Under the pieces are notes generated by a model. It was not told the DNA's origin, did not search any database, and was given only the letters and a program-made list of their open reading frames with translations. This document shows, piece after piece, positions 1 through 9,731 of a stretch of 12,650 nucleotides of DNA. The stretch covers positions 1 to 12,650 of the forward strand of contig JADGQH010000070.1 of the NCBI GenBank assembly GCA_017881985.1, in the 5' to 3' direction. Each line of letters starts with the position of its first letter. Within the stretch, counting starts at the first letter, position 1. Both the position numbers and the translations under genes were made by a program. This DNA is from Chloroflexota bacterium (GTDB taxonomy: Bacteria > Chloroflexota > Limnocylindria > Limnocylindrales > CSP1-4).

Positions 1-100
1 TCGTGATCGCCGCGGTCAGCGTCGTCTTGCCGTGATCGATATGGCCGATCGTGCCGATGTTGACGTGCGGCTTATTCCGCTCGAACTTCTTCTTCGCCAC
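1..100 (-). CDS. tuf: Elongation factor Tu (EF-Tu), N-terminal fragment
   Basis: This is the GTPase that delivers aminoacyl-tRNA to the ribosome in the cytoplasm. Only the first 33 codons are visible; the gene runs off the left edge of the window. The translation begins MAKKKFERNKPHVNIGTIGH and continues with IDHGKTTLTAAIT. That is the canonical EF-Tu start followed by the G1/P-loop (GHxDHGKT), here with Ile in place of the more usual Val. The start is GTG at 98-100. A weak Shine-Dalgarno (AGGT, plus-strand complement at 111-114) lies about 10 nt upstream. It sits 45 nt downstream of tRNA-Thr(GGT), the classic tRNA-tufB arrangement, and is probably transcribed with the tRNAs from the promoter at 514-543. 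The identity is secure from the N-terminus and the context. Confidence 0.96.
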   Translation of the reverse strand, partial: MAKKKFERNKPHVNIGTIGHIDHGKTTLTAAIT

Positions 101-145
101 GTGCGCGTCTACCTGCTACCTATGGACGGGGCTAAACAAGGTTGC

Positions 146-221
<76 letters not shown>

Positions 222-245
222 CCCGGACCGGAGTCGCGGGGTTGA

Positions 246-330
246 TGGTGGGCAGGAGAGGAATCGAACCTCTACAGTCGTTGACGGCTGATTTACAGTC
301 AGCTGAGCTCACCACCTGCTCAACCTACCC
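246..330 (-). tRNA. tRNA-Tyr (anticodon GTA)
   Basis: This is a class II tRNA on the minus strand. The acceptor GGGTAGG pairs with CCTGCCC (one T-G wobble), the D stem is GAGC/GCTC, and the anticodon stem GCTGA/TCAGC encloses CTGTAAA (anticodon GTA). A long variable arm of about 13 nt contains GTC/GAC, and the T stem AGAGG/CCTCT is perfect around TTCGATT. The discriminator is A and CCA is encoded (TGG at 246-248 on the plus strand). A pairing starting three bases earlier (GGTGGGT) is also possible, but it gives five instead of two bases before the D stem and no CCA, so it was rejected. It decodes TAC and TAT. Confidence 0.95.
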
Positions 331-393
331 ACCGGAACCGCGCGGTCGAACGGGAGCTGCGGCTCCGTGGTGCGCCCGGCCGACGTCTTCAAT

Positions 394-469
394 TGGAGCC
401 GACGACGGGACTCGAACCCGGAACCGGCGGTTTACAAAACCGCTGCTCTACCAATTGAGCTACGTCGGC
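394..469 (-). tRNA. tRNA-Thr (anticodon TGT)
   Basis: This is a minus-strand cloverleaf with the perfect acceptor GCCGACG/CGTCGGC and D stem GAGC/GCTC. The anticodon stem GCGGT/ACCGC surrounds TTTGTAA (anticodon TGT). The T arm is CCGGG-TTCGAGT-CCCGT, whose outermost pair is a C-T mismatch. The discriminator is T and CCA is encoded (394-396). It reads ACA and, by wobble, other ACN codons. It is the first gene of the tRNA-tuf transcription unit, about 37 nt after the predicted start of transcription from the 514-543 promoter. It is the positional equivalent of thrU. The 63-nt spacer to tRNA-Tyr holds only a small GGAGC/GCTCC stem (353-366). Confidence 0.97.
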
Positions 470-513
470 AAGGCGCAGGAGAACACCGCAGTCGTCTCCG
501 AGGCGCGGCGGCC

Positions 514-543
514 ATCATAGGCGGCGGCCACGATCGCGGTCAA
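514..543 (-). promoter_or_regulatory. Promoter of the tRNA-Thr/Tyr/Thr-tuf unit
   Basis: On the minus strand there is TTGACC (-35, 543-538), an 18-nt spacer, and TATGAT (-10, 519-514). Both boxes match the sigma-70 consensus at five of six positions, which stands out in such GC-rich DNA. Transcription should start near 507, giving a leader of about 37 nt before tRNA-Thr(TGT). It lies between the rlmB stop (565) and the first tRNA, as expected for a strong stable-RNA promoter. Confidence 0.85.
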
Positions 544-564
544 GCGTGGCCTCCACGGCAGCGG

Positions 565-2088
565 TCAGCCGGGCATCGCGTCGTCGGGCAGAGCGGACGG
601 CGGAGCCTCCCCGGGGAGCGTATCGGCGCCCGGATCAGCCACCCCGGGTTCCACGTCACCGGCGGGCGCGGGGCCCGGCGCGGGCACGACATCGGCGGGC
701 GCGGGGCGCGGGGCGGGCACGACACCGGCGGGTGCCGGGCCGGACGCGGGCAGTGCCTCAGGTTCGCCGCGCTGCATGGCCGCCTCGAACACGAGGATCG
801 AGCCTGCGACGGCGGCATTCAGCGAGGCGATGCGGCCGCGCATCGGGATGCGGATGAGCAGGTCACAACGACGCCGAATGGGCGGCGCGAGCCCGCGTCC
901 CTCGCTGCCCACGACCAGCACGAGCGGGCCACGAAGGTCAGCCTCCCGGTAGGTCAGCGCGGCATCCGCGTCTGCGCCCACGATCCGGAGCCCCCGCAGG
1001 TGGAGCCCTGCGAGCGCGCCCGCAAGGTCGTCGACCGGCGCGAGGAGCAGGTGCTCGGTGGCGCCCGCGGACGCCTTGACCGCGGCCGGGCTGAGCGGAG
1101 CCTGGCGGCGCGTCGGGAAGAGCACGCCATCGACGCCCGCCGCCTCGGCGCTCCGCAGCAGCGAGCCGAGGTTCTGCGGATCCTCCAGGGAGTCGAGGGC
1201 GAGGACGAACGGCGCGGCGTCGCGCCCGATCGCGCGGGCGAGGATCTCGTCCGGGGCCGCGAAACGTCGGGCCTCGACCACGAGCGCCACGCCCTGGTGC
1301 CCATCGAAGCCGGCGGTCGCGGTCAGGGTGCCACCCTCGACCTCGACGATCGGGATCCGGAGGGCGGTCGCGTGGAGCACCAACCGTTCGAGCGCGTCGC
1401 GTCGCTGGGGCGTCACGAGCAGGCGGCGGGCGGCGCGGCCGGCCACGAACGCTTCCTCCACCGGGCGCCGGCCGGCCACGAGCTCCTCGTCGTCCGCCAT
1501 CACGAGCGCTGCCCCGGCGGGACGTTGGGCTCCGCGGACCGCGGGCCGCGGCCGGGCGCCCTCGAACGGTCTCGGCGGTCGGGCACCGACGCGAGGACCG
1601 GGCGTGAACGCCGGGCGCGGAACGTCATTCGACGCCGGCCCGGGCTGACCCGCCTGTGTCGCGTGACCTTCGGCGGGCACATGGCCCTGGGCCGGCCACT
1701 CCGGGCGGGACGGCGGACGGAAACCGGGACGGGAGGGCCGAACGAACCCCGGGCGCTCCTGCCACTCGCGCTGGGGGGCTCGCTGGGCATGTCCGTCGCC
1801 GACGTCCGGACGACCGGACGACGCGGTCCGGCCCGGTCCGGCCCCTCCGCCGCTGCCGCCGGGTCTGCTCGATCCGTCGCTGCCGCCAGGGCGGCCAGGT
1901 CCGCTGGTCCGGCGGGCTTCACCGGTCCGGCCGGGTCCGCCGATCCGGCCCGGTTCACCGCGACCGGCCGAGGGATTCCCCGCGGGACCGACCCCGCCGG
2001 GCCACCGGGATCGATCGTGACGCCCTTCCTTCCGCCAGGGCGGCCCGTCGTCGCGCCGGGGTCGACGCGGGTCGGGCGGCTCAGGCAC
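565..2088 (-). CDS. rlmB: RlmB-like SpoU/TrmH-family 23S rRNA (guanosine-2'-O)-methyltransferase with long disordered extensions
   Basis: It probably transfers a methyl group from S-adenosylmethionine to the 2'-O of a 23S rRNA guanosine (G2251 in E. coli). From the chosen GTG the protein is 507 aa. The conserved part begins near residue 197 (MADDEELVAGRRPVEEA), the SpoU substrate-binding domain. The knotted catalytic domain follows: motif 1 NLGSLLRSAEA (about 306-316), motif 2 VGSEGRGL (about 393-400) and motif 3 IPMRGRIASLN (about 414-424). Residues 1-196 are Gly/Arg/Pro-rich (RRPRRDDGPPWRKEG, many RPG/GPGR runs) and residues 440-507 are Pro/Ala-rich; both look disordered. I chose GTG at 2088 because it overlaps the cysS stop by 8 nt and keeps the open frame used. 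ATG at 1500 would give a 311-aa protein of ordinary length and is the main alternative. The family is secure; the start and the exact target base are less so. Confidence 0.85.
   Translation of the reverse strand: MPEPPDPRRPRRDDGPPWRKEGRHDRSRWPGGVGPAGNPSAGRGEPGRIGGPGRTGEARRTSGPGRPGGSDGSSRPGGSGGGAGPGRTASSGRPDVGDGHAQRAPQREWQERPGFVRPSRPGFRPPSRPEWPAQGHVPAEGHATQAGQPGPASNDVPRPAFTPGPRVGARPPRPFEGARPRPAVRGAQRPAGAALVMADDEELVAGRRPVEEAFVAGRAARRLLVTPQRRDALERLVLHATALRIPIVEVEGGTLTATAGFDGHQGVALVVEARRFAAPDEILARAIGRDAAPFVLALDSLEDPQNLGSLLRSAEAAGVDGVLFPTRRQAPLSPAAVKASAGATEHLLLAPVDDLAGALAGLHLRGLRIVGADADAALTYREADLRGPLVLVVGSEGRGLAPPIRRRCDLLIRIPMRGRIASLNAAVAGSILVFEAAMQRGEPEALPASGPAPAGVVPAPRPAPADVVPAPGPAPAGDVEPGVADPGADTLPGEAPPSALPDDAMPG
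660..750. repeat. 33-bp tandem repeat in the rlmB 3' end
   Basis: Two adjacent 33-bp units (660-692 and 693-725) share most bases, and a partial third (726 to about 750) follows. Each begins CGGCGGGCGCGGGGC and ends with GGGCACGACA plus one base. In the rlmB frame they encode an 11-residue unit, VVPAPRPAPAD then VVPAPGPAPAG, within the Pro/Ala tail. The unit length is a multiple of three, so copy number can change without a frameshift. Confidence 0.8.
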
Positions 2089-3496
2089 CCGACGGCACCC
2101 CGACGCGGCGCCACCGCTGCCCGTCCCGCGAGTCCTCCACGGCGATCCCCCGGGCGGCCAGCTCGTCCCGAAGCCGATCCGAGGCGGCCCAGTCGCGAGC
2201 GGCGCGAGCGGCCGCACGGAGGTCAAGCAGCTCGGCGAGATCGGCCCCGAGGGCAGGCTCCCCGGCGTCGGGCAGCACGCCGAGGACCCGGTCGAGGTCG
2301 CGCAGCGCATCGAGGGCGCGCCGGGCGTCGGCCGTGGAGATGGTCCGGGCGGCGATCCGCCGGTTCACGTCGCGGACGAGCTCGAAGACGGCCGCGAGGG
2401 CGGCCGATATCCCGAGGTCGTCGTCCATCGCGACAGCGAATGCCTCCCGGGCCGCCCCGATCACGGGCGGGAGACCCGGGTCGTCTGGCACGTCGCTGGC
2501 GTACGCGGCAAGGGCCGCGACCAACGCGTCCAGGCGGGCGACCGCCGCCGCCGCCGCGCCGGTCGATTCGTCGCTGAAGCTGAGACCCGTGCGATAGTGC
2601 GCCGCGATGAGCGCGTAGCGGAGCGCGCGGGGCTCCAGGCCGCTCGCCAGGAGCTCGGAGACGCGGGCGATGTTGCCCTCCGACTTGGCCATCTTGCGAC
2701 CACCCATCTGGAGATGGGCGCAGTGGAGCCAGGTCCGCACGAACGGTTCGCCGGTGGCGGCCTCCGACTGGGCGATCTCGTCCTCGTGGTGCGGGAAGAC
2801 AAGGTCCACGCCGCCGGTGTGGATGTCGAACGAACGGCCCAGGTAGGCCATGCTCATCGCCGAGCACTCGAGGTGCCAGCCGGGCCGCCCCGACCCGACG
2901 GCCGTGTCCCAGCTGGGCTCTCCGGGCTTCGCCGCCTTCCAGAGGACGAAGTCGCGGGCGTCGTCCTTCGAGTACTCGTCGGCGGCCACCCGCTCGCCGA
3001 CGCGCATCGCGTCCGGATCGAGCCGCGCCAGGCGCCCGTACGCGGGCCACGAGGCGATCCGGAAGAAGACGGAGCCGTCGTCGGTCCGGTACGCGTGGCC
3101 CCGTTCGAGGAGCGTCTCGACCAGCTCCACCATCTGCGGGATGTGGGCGGTCGCCCGCGGCAGCACGTCCGGGGTTGTCATTCGGAGCGTCGCCGCATCG
3201 GCGAGGAACCCCTCGATGTGCCGTGCCGCGAGCGCCTCGATCCCGATCCCCTCGGACGCCGCGCCCCGGATGATCTTGTCGTCCACGTCCGTCAGGTTCA
3301 TCACCCAGGTGACCCGGTAGCCCCGCCACCGGAGGTAGCGCACGAGCACGTCCGCGAAGAGGAACGAGCGGAAGTTCCCGACGTGTGCGGGCCCGTAGAC
3401 CGTCGGGCCGCACGAGTAGATCCGGACGTGCCCGGCCTCGAGCGGGTCCAGCGCCTGAAGCTCCCCGGTCAGGGTGTCATGGAGCCGAACGGTCAC
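2081..3496 (-). CDS. cysS: Cysteinyl-tRNA synthetase
   Basis: A class I aminoacyl-tRNA synthetase that joins cysteine to tRNA-Cys using ATP, in the cytoplasm. At 471 aa it is a normal family length. Visible hallmarks are CGPTVYGPAHVGN at about 29-41 (first zinc ligand C29 and the HIGH-type motif HVGN), WHLECSAMS (C211), HTGGVDLVFPHHEDE (zinc ligands H236 and E240) and the KMSKS-type loop KMAKSEGN at about 268-275. The C-terminal helical and tRNA-binding part follows. The GTG start at 3496 forms a GTGA overlap with the ispDF stop and has a clear AAGGAG 5 nt upstream. The open frame continues to 3736, but that part overlaps ispF and looks unrelated. The gene overlaps the rlmB start by 8 nt, so it is probably translated in a coupled way within the clpC-rlmB operon. 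Confidence 0.97.
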   Translation of the reverse strand: MTVRLHDTLTGELQALDPLEAGHVRIYSCGPTVYGPAHVGNFRSFLFADVLVRYLRWRGYRVTWVMNLTDVDDKIIRGAASEGIGIEALAARHIEGFLADAATLRMTTPDVLPRATAHIPQMVELVETLLERGHAYRTDDGSVFFRIASWPAYGRLARLDPDAMRVGERVAADEYSKDDARDFVLWKAAKPGEPSWDTAVGSGRPGWHLECSAMSMAYLGRSFDIHTGGVDLVFPHHEDEIAQSEAATGEPFVRTWLHCAHLQMGGRKMAKSEGNIARVSELLASGLEPRALRYALIAAHYRTGLSFSDESTGAAAAAVARLDALVAALAAYASDVPDDPGLPPVIGAAREAFAVAMDDDLGISAALAAVFELVRDVNRRIAARTISTADARRALDALRDLDRVLGVLPDAGEPALGADLAELLDLRAAARAARDWAASDRLRDELAARGIAVEDSRDGQRWRRVGVPSGA

Positions 3497-4719
3497 CCGG
3501 ACTCCTTCCCGACGACGACCACCGCGCGGGCCGATATGCCGCGGCCTGCGCCTTCCCAGCTCGCCAGGTTCCCCGTCGACGCCTTGACGTTCACCCGGTC
3601 GGCCGGCACCGCGAGCAGGCCTGCGATCGCGTCGCGCATCCCGGGCAGCCTGGCTGCGAGTCGCGGCCGCGCGGCCACGATGGTGACGTCCACGGAAAGC
3701 GGTATCAGGCCCGCTGCGCGCACCCGGTCGAGGCACTCGGTCAGCAGGACGGCGCTCGCGATTCCGGCCGGCGTCGCCGGTCCGGCCGGATAGAACCGCC
3801 CGAGATCCCCCAGCCCGGCCGCGCCGAGGAGCGCGTCGCAGACCGCGTGGAGCACCACGTCCCCGTCCGAGTGGCCGTGGAGGCGCGGCGCCCCTTCGAT
3901 GGCGAGGCCCCCGAGGGCCAATGGGGCGCCGGGACCGAACGAGTGTCCGTCGTCGCCGATGCCGACGCGCACGGCCCCGGGTGCGCGCGACGCCATCGCG
4001 ATCCGGCCCGAATCGACCAGGGCCATCTCCACCCGCCGGAGATCGTCGGGCAGGGTCACCTTGAGGTTGGCCGTTTCGCCGGGGATCGCATGGACCGGGA
4101 TTCTACAGGCCTCGAGCAGGGCGGCCTCGTCGGTCCACGTCTCCGGCCCGTCGGGCGGGAAGGCCGAATAGGCAGCCGCGAGGAGGTCGCGCCGGACGCC
4201 CTGGGGCGTCTGGGCGGCGACGAGGCCCGTCCGCTCGACGGTGCCGGCGACGCGCCCGAGCTCGACGCGTTTCAGCGTATCGACCACCGGCAGCACCGGG
4301 ATCGCGGCGCCGTGCTCGGCGGCGGCCCCGGCGACCGCGTCGACCAGGGCCGACGATACGAGCGGGCGTGCACCGTCGTGAACCAGGATCACCCCGTCGG
4401 GAAGACCGCCCGCCAGCGCGGCGACACCGGCGGCCACCGAGTCCTGCCGCCGTGCGCCACCCGCCACCACCGCACACACCGCGTCGGGCAGCCAGGCCGC
4501 CCCGGCGATCGCAGGGATCCGTTCTGCCGCGGTGACGACGACCATCCGCGACACGCTCGACGAGCGCGCAAGGGCGTCCAGGGTCCAGGCCAGCAACGGA
4601 CGCCCGCCAACCGCGGCGGCGAGCTTGTCCAACCCGCCCATCCGCGTGCTGCGTCCGGCCGCCACGACGATCACGTCGGCGACCGGAACGGAGGGGGCTG
4701 GGTCGTCGAGGCCACTCAC
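3493..4719 (-). CDS. ispDF: Bifunctional IspD/IspF (MEP cytidylyltransferase / MEcPP synthase)
   Basis: This fused enzyme covers two steps of the methylerythritol phosphate isoprenoid pathway: CTP-dependent formation of CDP-methylerythritol, and cyclisation of its phosphorylated form to MEcPP. The protein is 408 aa. IspD domain (about 12-235): VAAGRSTRMGGLDKL (R26 and K32 match catalytic positions), VHDGARP at 113-119, QTPQG at 170-174, TDEAALLE at 196-203, and NLK with K220. IspF domain (about 250-405): GDDGHSF (zinc ligands D257 and H259), HSDGDVVLHAVCDALLG (H291) and VNVKASTGN. IspE, the step between, is not in the window. The normally conserved IspF segment FPDTD...KGADS is replaced by YPAGPATPAGIAS (about 310-322), which lacks its acidic residues. 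The GTG start at 4719 overlaps the PIN/TRAM stop as GTGA; cysS follows with the same overlap. Confidence 0.95.
   Translation of the reverse strand: MSGLDDPAPSVPVADVIVVAAGRSTRMGGLDKLAAAVGGRPLLAWTLDALARSSSVSRMVVVTAAERIPAIAGAAWLPDAVCAVVAGGARRQDSVAAGVAALAGGLPDGVILVHDGARPLVSSALVDAVAGAAAEHGAAIPVLPVVDTLKRVELGRVAGTVERTGLVAAQTPQGVRRDLLAAAYSAFPPDGPETWTDEAALLEACRIPVHAIPGETANLKVTLPDDLRRVEMALVDSGRIAMASRAPGAVRVGIGDDGHSFGPGAPLALGGLAIEGAPRLHGHSDGDVVLHAVCDALLGAAGLGDLGRFYPAGPATPAGIASAVLLTECLDRVRAAGLIPLSVDVTIVAARPRLAARLPGMRDAIAGLLAVPADRVNVKASTGNLASWEGAGRGISARAVVVVGKESG
3502..3507 (-). promoter_or_regulatory. Ribosome binding site of cysS
   Basis: AAGGAG on the minus strand lies 5 nt before the GTG at 3496. It is the best Shine-Dalgarno match in this operon and sits inside the last codons of ispDF. 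It decides the cysS start in favour of GTG 3496 over upstream codons of the same frame. Confidence 0.75.
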
Positions 4720-5771
4720 TCCGGCTTGGGCAGGGCGAAGATCATCCGTCCCGCGACGGTCTGCAGCACGCGTGTGACCCCGACGTCGATCTCCTGGTCG
4801 AGATGCCGCGCGCCGCCCTCGACCACGATCATCGTCCCGTCGTCGAGGAAGCCGACGCCCTGGCCGGACTCCTTCCCCTCCTGGATGATGCGCACCCGGA
4901 GGTCCTCGCCCGGCAGGAGCGCGGGCTTGAGGGCGTTGGCGAGCGAATTCACGTTCATGACGCGGACGCCCTGGATCTCCGCAACCCGGTTCAGGTTGAA
5001 GTCGTTCGTGAGGATCACGCCGCTCCGCGAGCGGGCCAGCGCAACGAGCTTCGCGTCCACCTCGGCGATCTCGGGGAACGTGTCCTCGGTGATCTCGACG
5101 TTGACGCGGGAGTCCTTCTGGAGGCGGGAGAGGATCTCCAGGCCCCGCCGACCGCGATTGCGGCGCAGCGTGTCGGCGTTGTCGGCGATCCGCTGCAGCT
5201 CGTCGAGCACGACGCGCGAGACGACCAGGGTTCCCTGCAGGAACCCCGCTTCGGCGATGTCGGCGATCCGGCCGTCGATGATCGCGCTCGTGTCGACCGC
5301 GACCTGCGGATCGTTCGTCCGCGGGGCGTCCTCGAGCGCCGGTCGACGGAAGAGTCCGATGGCCTCGGTCGCAAGGATCAGGTCGTTGCGCTTCGCGACC
5401 GTCAGGCCGGACATGCCGAGGCCCAGGAAGATGGAGACGCCCAGCGGCAGCCACGTCCCGAGGGGGGCGGGAGCCGCGGCCAGCGGCAGGCCGAGGAGGA
5501 GCCCCATCACCAGGCCCAGCAGGAGACCGACGACGGCGGTCACGAACTCGGCCGTCGAGAGCCGCTGGACGGCATTGATCAGCAACCCCGCGGGCACGAC
5601 GGTCAGGTAGGGCAGCACCGCGAAGCCCACCACGAGCCAGGCAACCAGCCAGGCCGCGATCAGCGCACCGGCATACGTCGACTCGCTGAACGGGCCCCCG
5701 TTGCCGGCCACGAACGAGAGGCCGATCAGGAGCCCGAGCGCTGCGCCGAGGAGCCGAATGATGCGAATCAC
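4716..5771 (-). CDS. Membrane-anchored PIN/TRAM-domain protein (YacL family)
   Basis: This is a predicted ribonuclease-like protein related to B. subtilis YacL. With the GTG start at 5771 it is 351 aa. Residues 4-125 hold about four hydrophobic segments (about 4-22, 33-66, 75-100, 105-125), so it is an integral membrane protein. A PIN domain follows with the acidic residues expected for metal binding: D160 in VDTSAIIDGRI, E191 in LDELQRIAD, D239 in DAKLVALA and D257 in TNDFNLNR. The C-terminal part (about 285-345) is a TRAM-type RNA-binding fold. The cellular substrate of this family is poorly known. GTG 5771 was chosen because it starts directly at the first membrane segment and lies 8 nt after a good -10 box. 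GTG 5813, which overlaps the radA stop, would add 14 residues. The stop overlaps the ispDF start as GTGA. Confidence 0.9.
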   Translation of the reverse strand: MIRIIRLLGAALGLLIGLSFVAGNGGPFSESTYAGALIAAWLVAWLVVGFAVLPYLTVVPAGLLINAVQRLSTAEFVTAVVGLLLGLVMGLLLGLPLAAAPAPLGTWLPLGVSIFLGLGMSGLTVAKRNDLILATEAIGLFRRPALEDAPRTNDPQVAVDTSAIIDGRIADIAEAGFLQGTLVVSRVVLDELQRIADNADTLRRNRGRRGLEILSRLQKDSRVNVEITEDTFPEIAEVDAKLVALARSRSGVILTNDFNLNRVAEIQGVRVMNVNSLANALKPALLPGEDLRVRIIQEGKESGQGVGFLDDGTMIVVEGGARHLDQEIDVGVTRVLQTVAGRMIFALPKPE

Positions 5772-5779
5772 GGGCCGTG

Positions 5780-5809
5780 AGCCTAGCACCGCCTCTCGGG
5801 CCGTGTCAG
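5780..5809 (-). promoter_or_regulatory. Predicted internal promoter for PIN/TRAM-ispDF-cysS-rlmB
   Basis: On the minus strand there is CTGACA (-35, 5809-5804), an 18-nt spacer, and TAGGCT (-10, 5785-5780) preceded by TGC, an extended -10. The -35 box overlaps the radA stop codon. The -10 ends 8 nt before GTG 5771, so a transcript would begin at or within about 2 nt of the start codon (leaderless). The GTGCTAG context recurs at the clpC and rpsA promoters. This is inferred from sequence only. Confidence 0.6.
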
Positions 5810-7191
5810 CCACCCGTCGTGCCCAGCGCGGCCTCGAGCGCCTCGCGAACCGTCCGCACGGTGACCACCGCGATTCCCGGGATCGCCGGTGGGGCGCCCC
5901 GACCGGGCGGGATCAGGGCACGGGTGAACCCCAGCCGTGCCGCCTCCCGGAGGCAACGTTCGACGCTGCCCACCGGCCGCAGCTCGCCCAGCAGGCCGAT
6001 CTCCCCGATGGCGATCGTCCCGGGCGCGACCGGTCGATCCCGGAAGGTGGAGGCGAGCGCGATTGCCACCGCGAGGTCGAGTCCCGGGTCGTCGGCGGCC
6101 AGCCCGCCGGCCAGGTTCGCATAGACGTCGTGGCTGCCGAGCCCGATGCCGGCCCGCCGCGCGAGGACGGCGACCAGCAGCGCCAGCCGGCCCGGATCGA
6201 GCCCGATGGCAGTCCGCCGCGGCGTCCCGTAACCGGTCGGCGCAACCAGCGCCTGGACCTCCACGAGCAGCGCGCGAGACCCCTCCAGCGTGGCGCCGAC
6301 GACGCTCCCGGGTGCAGCGACGTCATGCTCGACGAGGAAGGCGCGCGCCGGGTCCGGGACCTCGCGCAACCCGCGCTCGCCCATCTCGAGCACGCCGACC
6401 TCCTCGGTGGATCCGAAGCGGTTCTTGGTCGCACGCACCAGCCGAAGGCCGCCGGAGCGGTCGCCTTCCACGCTCAGGACCGCGTCGACGACATGTTCGA
6501 GGGTCTTCGGGCCCGCGAGACTGCCCTCCTTGGTCACGTGACCGACCAGGAGGACGGCGATGCCGTCGCCCTTGGCGAGCTCCATGTAGCGGAGCGCCGC
6601 CTCGCGCACCTGCCCCACGCTCCCCGCCGGGCCTTCGAGCTCGTCGACGGTGGCCGTCTGGATCGAGTCCACGATCAGGGCGACCGGTCGTGCCACGCGG
6701 GCGGTCTCGACGACCCGCTCCACGGAGCTCTCCGCGTAGACGGTGACTGCGGCCCCGGCCGCGCCATCCAGGAGCCCGAGGCGGACGGCCCGCAGGCGGA
6801 CCTGGGCGGCCGACTCCTCGCCGGTCGCATACAGGACCGGCCCGACCGCCGAGAGCCCCGCCGCGGCCTGGAGGAGCAGGGTCGACTTGCCGATGCCCGG
6901 CTCGCCCCCGACGAGCACGAGCGAGCCGGGAACGAGGCCGCCGCCGAGGACGCGGTCGAGCTCGCCCATCCCCACGGGGATGCGGACGACGTCCGCCTCG
7001 GAGAGGTCGGCCAGCGAGACCGGGCTAGCCCCGGCGGAGGGCGCGACACGGTGATGGGAGGCGGGCGTGGCTTCGCGGACCAGCGTCTCGACCAGCGTGT
7101 TCCAGGCGCTGCACGAGCGACACTGGCCCTCCCAGCGGAGGAACGAGTCGCCGCAGGCCTGGCAGACGTAGCGGCTCTGGGTCTTGGTCAC
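5806..7191 (-). CDS. radA: DNA repair ATPase RadA (Sms)
   Basis: A RecA-like, DnaB-type branch-migration ATPase that processes recombination intermediates. The length, 461 aa, is typical. It has an N-terminal zinc finger CQAC...CRSC (C10, C13, C24, C27) and Walker A GEPGIGKST at about 96-104. Walker B (ALIVDSIQ) lies at about 171-178, and the RadA signature KNRFG at 256-260. The C-terminal third is the Lon-protease-like domain (PTGYGTPRRTAIGLDPGRL, then VYANLAGGLAADDPGLDLAVA). The start is GTG at 7191, giving MTKTQSRYVCQACG, which matches the family N-terminus; no strong Shine-Dalgarno is visible. It lies 19 nt after the clpC stop, almost certainly in the same operon, as in many Gram-positive genomes. 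disA, which often follows radA there, is absent: the next gene is PIN/TRAM. Confidence 0.97.
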   Translation of the reverse strand: MTKTQSRYVCQACGDSFLRWEGQCRSCSAWNTLVETLVREATPASHHRVAPSAGASPVSLADLSEADVVRIPVGMGELDRVLGGGLVPGSLVLVGGEPGIGKSTLLLQAAAGLSAVGPVLYATGEESAAQVRLRAVRLGLLDGAAGAAVTVYAESSVERVVETARVARPVALIVDSIQTATVDELEGPAGSVGQVREAALRYMELAKGDGIAVLLVGHVTKEGSLAGPKTLEHVVDAVLSVEGDRSGGLRLVRATKNRFGSTEEVGVLEMGERGLREVPDPARAFLVEHDVAAPGSVVGATLEGSRALLVEVQALVAPTGYGTPRRTAIGLDPGRLALLVAVLARRAGIGLGSHDVYANLAGGLAADDPGLDLAVAIALASTFRDRPVAPGTIAIGEIGLLGELRPVGSVERCLREAARLGFTRALIPPGRGAPPAIPGIAVVTVRTVREALEAALGTTGG

Positions 7192-7210
7192 GCGCGGGGT
7201 CGGCCCGGCG

Positions 7211-9691
<2,481 letters not shown>

Positions 9692-9731
9692 CGAGATCGA
9701 ACGTCCGTTCTGGCGGCATCAACCGCCCTGC

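Noticed and set aside
247..333. tRNA-Tyr with acceptor GGTGGGT/GCCCACC and 3' end TCA instead of CCA
   Set aside because: Shifting by three bases gives GGGTAGG/CCTGCCC, the normal two bases before the D stem, and an encoded CCA. The apparent missing CCA was an alignment artefact.
353..366. GGAGC/GCTCC stem in the spacer between tRNA-Thr(TGT) and tRNA-Tyr
   Set aside because: A 5-bp stem is common by chance at this GC content. It could be an RNA processing site, but nothing else supports it.
545..557. CGTGG/CCACG hairpin just after the rlmB stop as a terminator
   Set aside because: The stem is only 5 bp, has no T-tract, and abuts the -35 box of the tRNA promoter. It is too weak to call.
3497..3736. 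N-terminal extension of cysS to the ATG at 3736
   Set aside because: That part overlaps ispF coding sequence, is Arg-rich without similarity to CysRS, and the good ribosome binding site points to GTG 3496.
4720..5454. Extension of the ispDF frame upstream over the PIN/TRAM gene
   Set aside because: It is an Arg/Gly-rich shadow of the PIN/TRAM gene. The IspD fold begins right after GTG 4719, which overlaps the preceding stop as GTGA.
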